Assembly: GCA_943356395.1 (NCBI GenBank)
Contig: CALRFC010000036.1
Location: 1,786-7,793, forward strand
Direction: 5' to 3'
DNA length: 6,008 nt
DNA from: Candidatus Nomurabacteria bacterium
GTDB taxonomy: Bacteria > Patescibacteriota > Minisyncoccia > Phycocordibacterales > UBA9973
Part shown: positions 1-4,762 of the stretch, piece after piece
How positions within the stretch are numbered: position 1 is the stretch's first letter
Layout: every line of letters begins with the position of its first letter
Program-made: the position numbers and the translations under genes
The notes under the pieces: model-generated
Told to the model about the DNA's origin: nothing
Databases searched by the model: none
Seen by the model: the letters and a program-made list of their open reading frames with translations, nothing else

Positions 1-101
1 TGCTCGCCAAAAAAAGAAATGCTGAAGTCCGCGCGGATTCCTCCCCAGACCCCTCCTCCGCGCGGGCGAAATCCAAAATCCCTGCCGAAAAAATTAGCCG
101 A

Positions 102-143
102 GGTTTTGCGAATCCTTTCCCCAGAAAATTGTTTCGCAAAACC
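102..143. repeat. 11-bp perfect inverted repeat with 20-nt loop
   Basis: GGTTTTGCGAA at 102-112 is the exact reverse complement of TTCGCAAAACC at 133-143. The spacer is AT-rich and there is no T-run after either arm, so it does not look like an intrinsic terminator. It lies just before the larger palindrome cluster at 161-236 and inside the open frame 3, and is probably part of the same repeat-rich insertion. Confidence 0.6.
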
Positions 144-160
144 GAGTCCGCATTTGCATT

Positions 161-236
161 TAGCGTTTTCCCGCACTTCTGCTTTTGCAGAAGCTCTGTG
201 CTTTGCACAGAGGCGCGTAGCGCGCGGGGAACGCTA
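161..236. repeat. cloverleaf-like cluster of four nested palindromes (76 nt)
   Basis: An outer stem joins TAGCGTT plus CCCGC (161-174) to GCGGG plus AACGCTA (224-236), with one T·G pair and one bulged T. Inside are three hairpins placed almost end to end: CTTCTGC/GCAGAAG (176-182/187-193, loop TTTT), CTCTGTGC/GCACAGAG (194-201/205-212, loop TTT) and GCGC/GCGC (213-216/220-223, loop GTA). Together they form a four-way junction. It is not a tRNA: no D-arm or T-loop consensus or anticodon-loop pattern is present. It could be a structured RNA, a hairpin-type mobile repeat recognised as single-stranded DNA, or repeat DNA inserted in a gene. Confidence 0.6.
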
Positions 237-290
237 GTATTCCGTATCATCAGGATTGCTTTCAAAATAAGTTCGAATTTTGTACAATGA

Positions 291-419
291 ATACCGCCAA
301 AATTCGGAATCAGAGCAGGGTCTTCTGTTGTAATAACAGTAAAAATTGTGAAAGCCCTTCTTAATGTATCCATGGAAGATTTACTGAAACAATATGGCAT
401 TTCCAAACTTCAAAAATAA
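291..419 (+). pseudogene. continuation of the frame-3 reading frame beyond TGA, overlapping the next gene
   Basis: After the TGA at 288-290 the same frame runs open to a TAA at 417-419, overlapping the start of the nucleoside phosphorylase by 26 bases. Its translation looks protein-like: it begins IPPKFGIRAGSSVV and ends SMEDLLKQYGISKLQK. Possible internal starts are GTG at 348 and ATG at 372, giving peptides of 23 or 15 residues; neither has a Shine-Dalgarno sequence. It could be the true C-terminus of the upstream gene separated by a nonsense mutation or sequencing error, a short leader ORF coupled to the phosphorylase, or chance. Nothing in the window supports a recoded TGA. Confidence 0.25.
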
Positions 420-1170
420 GCACGCCAACGACTCGATGTTCAATCCGAAAGATTATTTGGATTACCAAAGAAAGCGCGAGAAGTATGACAAATTTAATCC
501 GCCAGAAGGTGTGATTCTTTGCTATTCCAAAAAGTTGATGGAGTATGTTCTTGAAAATCATAAGACCACAAAAGTTCAAAGATTTTATGGGGAGATGTAT
601 TTGCTAAACGAAACAAAAAATAAAATTGCGATTATTGGAAAATTTGGTATCGGCGCCCCAATTGTGACTACGCTTTTGGAAGAGCTGATTGCTTTTGGTA
701 TAAAGCGATTTATATCTATTGGAACGGCGGGAACACTTCAAAAATATCTCGAAATCGGCGATCTGGTCGTTTGCGAAAAAGCGATTAGAGATGAGGGCAC
801 ATCTTATCATTATTTGAAAGCGTCGAAATATGCCCATGCTTCCAAAAAAATGACGGAAAGAATTAAAAAAGCTCTTGATGCTTTGGAGAAAAAATATTTA
901 CTCGGAACAAGTTGGACAGTCGATGCTCCTTATCGAGAAACTGTTGCCGAGGCTCGTCAATATCAAAAAGAAGGAGTGGCAACGGTAGAAATGGAAGCCT
1001 CGGCGCTGTTCGCTGTCGCACAGTATCGAGGAGCAGAAATGGGCGCGATGTTCACTATCAGCGATTCTCTGGCCGAATTACAATGGTCGCCGAAGTTTCA
1101 TTTCAAGAAAAATCGTGGTGGATTGGAAATTTTGTATAAGGTTGCGCTTGCGGCACTTTTGGAAAAATAA
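394..1170 (+). CDS. nucleoside phosphorylase (uridine/purine phosphorylase family)
   Basis: A 258-residue cytoplasmic enzyme of the PNP/UDP phosphorylase superfamily, which cleaves nucleosides with phosphate to a free base and pentose-1-phosphate. Family marks seen: a glycine-rich phosphate-site segment GKFGIGAPIV (83-91), SIGTAGTL (108-115), IGDLVVCEKAIRDEG (121-135), DAPYRE (177-182), the ribose/base-binding signature VEMEASALFAVAQYRG (198-213), and SDS (223-225), whose Asp is in the place of the catalytic acid. Length is typical. The order of motifs resembles uridine phosphorylase (COG2820), but the substrate cannot be fixed from sequence. The N-terminal ~35 residues are charged. ATG 394 is the first start after an in-frame TGA at 385; no Shine-Dalgarno is visible. 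A weak promoter may lie at 260-288 (TTTCAA, 17-bp spacer, TACAAT). The start overlaps the upstream open frame by 26 bases. Probable role: nucleoside salvage. Confidence 0.88.
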   Translation: MAFPNFKNKHANDSMFNPKDYLDYQRKREKYDKFNPPEGVILCYSKKLMEYVLENHKTTKVQRFYGEMYLLNETKNKIAIIGKFGIGAPIVTTLLEELIAFGIKRFISIGTAGTLQKYLEIGDLVVCEKAIRDEGTSYHYLKASKYAHASKKMTERIKKALDALEKKYLLGTSWTVDAPYRETVAEARQYQKEGVATVEMEASALFAVAQYRGAEMGAMFTISDSLAELQWSPKFHFKKNRGGLEILYKVALAALLEK

Positions 1171-1220
1171 CCGTGGAGGCATATTTTTCAGCAAAAAATC
1201 GAAATCCAAATCTGAGCGAG

Positions 1221-1251
1221 TAAAGGGTCGCGCCGAAGGCGCGACCCTTTA
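1221..1251 (+). terminator. perfect 14-bp GC-rich hairpin after the nucleoside phosphorylase
   Basis: TAAAGGGTCGCGCC (1221-1234) pairs perfectly with GGCGCGACCCTTTA (1238-1251) across a GAA loop, 50 bases after the stop codon. There is no long T-run directly after it; the flanks are TA-rich (ACATTTGAATTTC). It probably ends transcription of the phosphorylase and insulates the next promoter, but the weak U-tract leaves room for an mRNA-stabilising or repeat-element role. Confidence 0.6.
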
Positions 1252-1273
1252 CATTTGAATTTCAAATTCTAAT

Positions 1274-1302
1274 TTGACAATTTTTGTAAAAAAGGATATA
1301 TT
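1274..1302 (+). promoter_or_regulatory. strong sigma70-type promoter of the aspartokinase-like gene
   Basis: TTGACA (1274-1279) and TATATT (1297-1302) are separated by exactly 17 bases. The expected transcription start is near 1309, only about 12 bases before ATG 1321, so the mRNA leader is very short and lacks a Shine-Dalgarno sequence. Confidence 0.75.
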
Positions 1303-1320
1303 GGAAAAAATTTTCAGCAC

Positions 1321-2346
1321 ATGATAAAAAAGAAAAGCCCGACAAAAATCGTCGTCATAAAAATCGGCGGTTCATGCTTGCCCGACGGAAGGAGCTTTAC
1401 GAAAATAATTTCGAATGTACGAGAGACGACCAAGGAAAAAGAGACTTTTTACAGTCCTGCTTACGCGATTGTCGTCCTCTCTGCATTCAAAGGGCTCACA
1501 AATACGCTCGAGAGAGCATTCGAGAAAGCGTGGGAGCGGCGCGAATTCCCCAGAGAGCAAAGGCAAAAGACGGCGTTCAATCTCATGATCAGTACTCATG
1601 CTTCGGTATATGAAAAATATATCGCCAACCTCTATTCGTATACGAATCCTGAACAGAAACTGCTTCTGCCGGAAATCGAAAAATTCGTAAAAAGATATTT
1701 CGAGGATAATCTGGAGCCGCGATTTCTGTTCGATGCAAGTGAGAATGAAGAGAAAATTCGCGCGAAAATAATTTCTTTCGGCGAAAAAGCGACCGTCGCC
1801 ATCACGAGAGAAATACTTTTCAAGATATTTGGATTCGATTCAACTTATCTTGATGCGAAGAAAATTATTGAAACGGCGCCGTCGGAAAATCATACATTCA
1901 TCGATCAAGATGTGAACATGGAGAAACTGCAAAATAAGCTGAAGGTAATCATCCCGCATTTCATTGCAGAAAAACGCCCGATCTTTGTCGAAGGATTCAT
2001 CGGGGCAAACGAAGATGGAGCGACGACGCTTCTCCCGCGTGACGGATCGGATATCACAGCCGCCGCGATCGCACGAGCACTCGCTTTGGAGGGATATGAA
2101 GTTCCATGCGTAAAATTCTACAAGGATGTTAGAGGGGTGTTCGAGAATTGGGAAAAGAGAGACGAAGAAGATCATCTTCCGTTCATGGGATACAAGCGCC
2201 TTAAACAGATTGTAAATGGAAACGCCGTGAAGATCTTGCATCCGGGAGTGATAGACATCCTCTCGAGAAAGACCAAGAAAGATTTAGACATCCAATCCGA
2301 AATTGCCGAATTCAAAACCGGTATTGTCGGGACAAGGATAGGATAA
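1321..2346 (+). CDS. aspartokinase-like amino acid kinase, no ACT domain
   Basis: A 341-residue cytoplasmic amino-acid-kinase fold protein that resembles the catalytic domain of aspartate kinase (aspartate + ATP to aspartyl-phosphate, first step toward Lys/Met/Thr). Marks seen: VVIKIGGSCLPDG (11-23, the K-x-GG phosphate-binding start; classical enzymes have KFGGT), VVLSAFKGLTNTL (51-63), SFGEKATVAI (152-161), RDGSDITAAAIARAL (240-254, classical LGRGGSDxTA), DVRGVFE (269-275, classical DVDGVYT) and NAVKILHPG (301-309). The C-terminus FKTGIVGT follows directly, so the regulatory ACT domains are absent. Substitutions at the nucleotide-binding DVDGV and at GRGGSD make the true substrate uncertain. 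It is monocistronic, flanked by its own promoter and terminator, with no other aspartate-pathway gene in the window. The start has no Shine-Dalgarno; ATG 1321 is the one matching the promoter and the fold's N-terminus. Confidence 0.8.
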   Translation: MIKKKSPTKIVVIKIGGSCLPDGRSFTKIISNVRETTKEKETFYSPAYAIVVLSAFKGLTNTLERAFEKAWERREFPREQRQKTAFNLMISTHASVYEKYIANLYSYTNPEQKLLLPEIEKFVKRYFEDNLEPRFLFDASENEEKIRAKIISFGEKATVAITREILFKIFGFDSTYLDAKKIIETAPSENHTFIDQDVNMEKLQNKLKVIIPHFIAEKRPIFVEGFIGANEDGATTLLPRDGSDITAAAIARALALEGYEVPCVKFYKDVRGVFENWEKRDEEDHLPFMGYKRLKQIVNGNAVKILHPGVIDILSRKTKKDLDIQSEIAEFKTGIVGTRIG

Positions 2347-2349
2347 GAC

Positions 2350-2379
2350 AAATTCCCCGTATATGCGGGGAATTTTTTT
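2350..2379 (+). terminator. intrinsic terminator of the aspartokinase-like gene
   Basis: AAATTCCCCG (2350-2359) pairs with CGGGGAATTT (2366-2375) over a 6-nt loop, and a seven-T tract (2373-2379) completes the classical pattern. It begins four bases after the stop codon. Confidence 0.9.
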
Positions 2380-2428
2380 ATGTTTTAATTTTTTATGAAA
2401 ATGTGCTAGTTTAGATATGTTCACATTT

Positions 2429-2502
2429 GCGCGGTTAGCTCAGCTGGTTAGAGCGACCCCTTGACGTGGGGTAGGCCGGGGATTCGAATTCCTCACCGCG
2501 CA
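2429..2502 (+). tRNA. tRNA-Val (anticodon GAC)
   Basis: Complete cloverleaf: acceptor stem GCGCGGT/ACCGCGC (2429-2435/2495-2501), D-arm GCTC...GAGC, anticodon stem ACCCC/GGGGT with loop TTGACGT (anticodon GAC, reading GUC), variable loop AGGCC, and T-arm GGGGA-TTCGAAT-TCCTC with one G·T pair. The discriminator is A2502. It is followed by CCG, so the terminal CCA is not fully encoded and would be added by CCA-adding enzyme. A weak promoter may be TTATGA (2393-2398), 17 bases, TATGTT (2416-2421). The T-arm and acceptor 3' strand recur inverted and then direct in the next 167 bases, which could affect folding or processing of the precursor. Confidence 0.93.
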
Positions 2503-2669
2503 CCGAGCATAGCGAAGTGCGTGGTGAGCAAAGTGAACTTCTTCACTTTGCGTAGGAATTTGAATCGGCGGAGTGATGTTTTGCTAGCAAGCAAAGCCAC
2601 GAGCCGGTGCCCAGACAAATTTTTGTGACGACAAAAATTTAGTCGCGGGGCGAATTCCTCACCGCGCAC
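2503..2669 (+). repeat. structured element behind tRNA-Val with inverted and direct copies of the tRNA 3' end
   Basis: The 19-mer cgaattcctcaccgcgcac occurs in the tRNA (2485-2503) and again at 2651-2669. Between them, 2518-2528 plus 2556-2566 make an inverted copy of tRNA bases 2481-2502: 22 positions, the two differences being G·U-compatible. The inverted copy is split by an inserted hairpin, GCAAAGTGAA/TTCACTTTGC (2528-2537/2542-2551, loop CTTC). Two more hairpins follow: GTTTTGCT/AGCAAAGC (2578-2585/2590-2597, one G·T) and AAATTTTTGT/ACAAAAATTT (2617-2626/2631-2640, loop GACG), the latter extended by GAC/GTC and GCCC/GGGC. There is no ORF of note. The layout fits a tRNA-targeting mini-element with tRNA-tail att-like repeats, or a cis-acting RNA that can pair with either tRNA tail. 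Confidence 0.7.
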
Positions 2670-2671
2670 AT

Positions 2672-2700
2672 AAAAAATTCTCCCGCATTTGCAGGAGAAT
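2672..2700 (-). terminator. intrinsic terminator of the adenylate-kinase-like gene
   Basis: Read on the minus strand, ATTCTCC (2700-2694) and GGAGAAT (2683-2677) form the stem, with two further GC pairs inside after one mismatch. The complement of A2672-2677 supplies six T's. It starts five bases beyond the TGA stop of the minus-strand gene. No T-run is present in the plus direction, so it is unlikely to serve the tRNA element. Confidence 0.85.
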
Positions 2701-2705
2701 GTACA

Positions 2706-3389
2706 TCATTGATATGTATCGAGCAAGCTTAAAATGCTTCTCGTCACACTGTCTTTTTCTTCACTTGAGCTTACGGTCAACACTTCCGCTCCTTTTACAT
2801 TGTACAAATATTCGAGCGCCGGAACGGTGTGTTTGTGATAGAAATCTCTCTTTGCCTTCCTCGATTCAGGAGTTTTCGTATCCACGCGGACTTTGATGTT
2901 ATTTTCCGCCATGTGCAAGTTGCGTTTGACCATCCGCTCTTCCGATTCCGCGTCACTGATCTGAAGCAGGAAAATTTTGAGTGCGCGACCGAGCACATGA
3001 TAATAAAAATCAATCATATTTTCCGCCTCGTCGAGCGCGCGCGGAGAGCCATTGATGAGAATGTGTCCGCCTCTGGTCTCAAAAAGAATTTTTGAAGCCC
3101 AGAGTGCGGAGGCGATGATTCCCGGTTGGAGCTGTCCTGCCGCCTGAATCTCGTTGAATTTTTCACGGATAACCGGAGAAAATTTCGGAAGCGCTTCGCG
3201 GAAGATGTCGCCGGTGCAAAGATAATCTATCGGGATTTCCGGACTCCACTTTTTCATGAGCCCAAGCAATACCTCGGCTTCTGTGTCCTTCCCCGCTCCG
3301 GGCGGACCAATGAGAACGATCGTGTGCAGTTTCTTGAAGATATTTTGCATTTCTTGGGCTGTGAAGCCGAACATTTTTTCTGCAGGCAT
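2706..3389 (-). CDS. adenylate kinase-like nucleoside monophosphate kinase
   Basis: A 227-residue cytoplasmic P-loop kinase of the adenylate kinase family (NMP + ATP to NDP + ADP). Marks seen, counted from ATG 3389: P-loop IGPPGAGKDT (27-36; classical GPPGAGKGT), CTGDIFR (58-64; classical STGDxxR), NGSPR (113-117; classical DGFPR), an Arg-containing segment SEERMVKR (149-156), and a C-terminal run KTPESRKAKRDFYHKHTVPALEYL that matches the adenylate kinase RxxD...Y...T.PL.Y pattern. No zinc-binding LID Cys are visible. The changes in the first Asp and Phe of DGFPR and in the P-loop make strict AMP specificity uncertain. A longer frame to 3419 begins with TTG inside the -10 box, so ATG 3389 is the upstream limit; ATG 3374 or 3350 are alternatives. 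It is monocistronic with its own promoter and terminator. Confidence 0.82.
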   Translation of the reverse strand: MPAEKMFGFTAQEMQNIFKKLHTIVLIGPPGAGKDTEAEVLLGLMKKWSPEIPIDYLCTGDIFREALPKFSPVIREKFNEIQAAGQLQPGIIASALWASKILFETRGGHILINGSPRALDEAENMIDFYYHVLGRALKIFLLQISDAESEERMVKRNLHMAENNIKVRVDTKTPESRKAKRDFYHKHTVPALEYLYNVKGAEVLTVSSSEEKDSVTRSILSLLDTYQ

Positions 3390-3400
3390 ATAAAATGTAT

Positions 3401-3428
3401 TTTGTTGAATATAGCACAAGTATATAAT
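3401..3428 (+). promoter_or_regulatory. candidate tsaD promoter overlapping the divergent promoter
   Basis: A perfect TATAAT lies at 3423-3428, with a weak -35 TTTGTT at 3401-3406 (16-base spacer). Transcription would start near 3435, giving a leader of about 47 bases before ATG 3482. The boxes interleave with those of the minus-strand promoter at 3408-3435, so RNA polymerase could not use both at once. Confidence 0.45.
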
Positions 3429-3435
3429 TAGTCAA
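3408..3435 (-). promoter_or_regulatory. promoter of the adenylate-kinase-like gene
   Basis: On the minus strand TTGACT (3435-3430) and TATATT (3413-3408) are 16 bases apart. The expected start of transcription is near 3401, about 12 bases before ATG 3389, so the leader is short and has no Shine-Dalgarno. Confidence 0.7.
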
Positions 3436-3481
3436 ACGAATTATTTTTTGCTAGACTCGACTTGATACAAAAAATGTAGCC

Positions 3482-4762
3482 ATGAAAATACTATCTATTG
3501 AGACTTCGTGTGACGAAACGGCGGTTTCCGTTTTGGAAGCAAGCGACGGAATTAAAAATTCCCGACCGACCCCAGCCCGACAAAGTCATTCCGGCGGAGA
3601 GTCATTCGGGCAGGTGGAATTCAAAATTCTCGGAGACACCGTCGCTTCGCAAATCGCTATTCATGCGAAGTACGGCGGCGTCTTCCCTGCGCTCGCCAAA
3701 AGAGAACACGCCAAAGCCGCGATGCCGACCCTGAAGAAAACGCTTTCCGCGGCGCGGCTTTGGAATGCAAAAGTAAAAAATCAAAAGTCAAAATTGTCGT
3801 CGATTACGGAGAAAAAATTACGAAAAATACTCGACCGAGAATCGGAATTGCTGGAACAATTCCTGAAAGAGATTCCGAGCATCCAAAAACCGAACATCGA
3901 CCTGATCGCAGTGACGACGGGGCCCGGACTCGAACCGGCGCTCTGGGTCGGCATCAATTTCGCCCGCGCGCTCGGCACGATCTGGAACATTCCGGTCGTT
4001 GGAACGAATCACATGAAAGGGCACATCGTTTCTGTCCTACTTCATGGACAGAAAAAATTCCAAATTTCAAATTTCAAATTTCAAAAAAAAGAACAAGAAA
4101 TCCAATTTCCGGCGATATCACTCTTGGTTTCCGGCGGACACACGGAGCTCGTGCTTTTGAAAAGCTGGACGGAGATGAAAAAGATCGGACAGACGCGCGA
4201 CGATGCGGCGGGCGAAGCCTTCGACAAAGTCGCGCGCATCCTCGGGCTTCCCTATCCGGGCGGCCCGCAGATTTTCGCATTAGCGGAAATCTCGCGCAAG
4301 TCAAATGTCAATGGTCAAATGTCAAATGTTGCATTACCTCGCCCCATGCTCCATTCCAGAGACTACGATTTTTCTTTTTCCGGACTCAAGACCGCAGTCC
4401 TGTATCTCGTCCGCGATCTCGGCGGCATTGAAACTATAGATGGAGATTTGAAAAATACTATCGCGCGGGAATTCGAAGATGCGGCCGTGGAAGTGCTAGT
4501 TTCAAAAACGCTCCGTGCGGCAAAAGAGTATAGAGCAAAAAATATCATCGTCGGCGGCGGAGTTTCGGCAAACAAACGATTGCGCGAAGTCTTGCAAAAA
4601 GAAGCAAAAAAGCTTGGTATTAAAGCATATTTTCCGACACGCAAACTCTCGACCGACAATTCCGTCATGATCGGCATGGCCGGTTATTTGGAATTCTTGG
4701 AAAGAAAAAAGAAAGGGCATCCGCTCTCTTCGCTCAAGGCGCAGGGGAATTTGGAAATATAA
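3482..4762 (+). CDS. tsaD: tRNA N6-adenosine threonylcarbamoyltransferase TsaD
   Basis: TsaD, the ASKHA-fold subunit that transfers threonylcarbamoyl from TC-AMP to A37 of ANN-reading tRNAs (t6A), normally with TsaB and TsaE, which are not in this window. Marks seen: SIETSCDETAVSVLE (5-19), HAKYGGVFPALAKREH (61-76), VTTGPGLEPALWVGINFARAL (144-164), NHMKGH (176-181; H177 and H181 are the metal ligands), LLVSGGHTEL (214-223), RDDAAGEAFDKVARILGLPYPGGP (239-262), FSGLKTA (299-305), VGGGVSANKRLR (357-368) and STDNSVMIG (390-398; D392 the third ligand). All catalytic parts are present, so it should be active. At 426 residues it is about 85-90 longer than E. coli TsaD; the excess sits in four segments, near 25-46, 94-135, 190-206 and 271-284, mostly coded by repeat-like DNA. 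ATG 3482 starts right at the conserved MKILxIETSCDE; no Shine-Dalgarno is visible. Confidence 0.97.
   Translation: MKILSIETSCDETAVSVLEASDGIKNSRPTPARQSHSGGESFGQVEFKILGDTVASQIAIHAKYGGVFPALAKREHAKAAMPTLKKTLSAARLWNAKVKNQKSKLSSITEKKLRKILDRESELLEQFLKEIPSIQKPNIDLIAVTTGPGLEPALWVGINFARALGTIWNIPVVGTNHMKGHIVSVLLHGQKKFQISNFKFQKKEQEIQFPAISLLVSGGHTELVLLKSWTEMKKIGQTRDDAAGEAFDKVARILGLPYPGGPQIFALAEISRKSNVNGQMSNVALPRPMLHSRDYDFSFSGLKTAVLYLVRDLGGIETIDGDLKNTIAREFEDAAVEVLVSKTLRAAKEYRAKNIIVGGGVSANKRLREVLQKEAKKLGIKAYFPTRKLSTDNSVMIGMAGYLEFLERKKKGHPLSSLKAQGNLEI
3554..3619 (+). repeat. in-frame palindromic repeat insertion in tsaD (residues ~25-46)
   Basis: This codes for about 22 residues (PTPARQSHSGGESFGQ core) absent between the ETSCDE and VASQ segments of typical TsaD. 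The DNA contains two direct GTCATTC copies (3585-3591, 3601-3607) and an inverted repeat CCaGCCCGA/TCGGGCaGG (3572-3580/3606-3614). Just before it is a GGAATT/AATTCC hairpin (3548-3562). It looks like a small hairpin repeat that landed in a permissive surface loop. Confidence 0.55.
3769..3796 (+). repeat. 7-base-period repeat inside tsaD (residues ~96-105)
   Basis: Four consecutive A-rich heptamers: aaaagta, aaaaatc, aaaagtc, aaaattg. They encode the Lys/Ser-rich stretch KVKNQKSKLS within an extra, probably helical 40-residue segment (94-135) between REH and the ID-LIAVTTGPG strand of TsaD. Confidence 0.5.
4061..4084 (+). repeat. tandem caaattt heptamers inside tsaD (residues ~194-201)
   Basis: Three exact head-to-tail copies of caaattt (4061-4081), followed by caa, encode QISNFKFQ inside an extra loop (about 190-206) between NHMKGH-IVSVLLHG and the LLVSGGH strand. 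Three copies make 21 bases, so the frame is kept. Confidence 0.75.
4300..4327 (+). repeat. tandem gtcaaat-type heptamers inside tsaD (residues ~274-282)
   Basis: Four head-to-tail heptamers: gtcaaat, gtcaatg, gtcaaat, gtcaaat. They encode SNVNGQMSN in an extra loop (about 271-284), between the IFALAE helix and LPRPM. Confidence 0.7.

Larger units (their letters stand above)
3..290 (+). pseudogene. possible 3' end of an unrecognised upstream gene, repeat-invaded
   Basis: Frame 3 is open from the left window edge to a TGA at 288-290. The first part reads like a polar Ala/Lys/Ser-rich tail (LAKKRNAEVRAD...) and the last part is hydrophobic and basic (LVFRIIRIAFKISSNFVQ). The middle translates the palindromes at 161-236 and is rich in Cys, Phe and Ser, as expected of translated repeat DNA. 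Frame 1 is also open (1-237), so GC-rich repeats may explain part of the openness, and I cannot be sure either frame is coding. After the TGA the same frame stays open to 419. I do not recognise the family. It may be a true C-terminus with an in-frame repeat insertion, a decayed gene, or noncoding DNA. Confidence 0.3.

Noticed and set aside
19..237. Frame-1 ORF of 72 codons starting at ATG 19
   Set aside because: It mostly translates the palindromes at 161-236, has no Shine-Dalgarno or promoter, and frame 3 continues better at both ends.
288..290. TGA as a sense codon (glycine, as in some CPR)
   Set aside because: The recognised genes have no internal TGA and the adenylate-kinase-like gene ends in TGA right before its terminator, so the standard code fits.
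1840..2241. Minus-strand ORF of 133 codons
   Set aside because: It is antisense to the conserved core of the aspartokinase-like gene and has no recognisable motif.
3390..3419. TTG start 30 bases upstream for the adenylate-kinase-like gene
   Set aside because: The TTG overlaps the -10 box of the gene's own promoter and would not be in the transcript.
4061..4327. CRISPR-like repeat array
   Set aside because: The repeats are 7-base tandem units without spacers, lie inside tsaD, and no cas gene is present.
3760..4431. Plus-strand ORF of 223 codons in another frame
   Set aside because: It is fully inside tsaD, whose conserved motifs fix the real frame; the alternative is Arg-rich frame-shifted tsaD.
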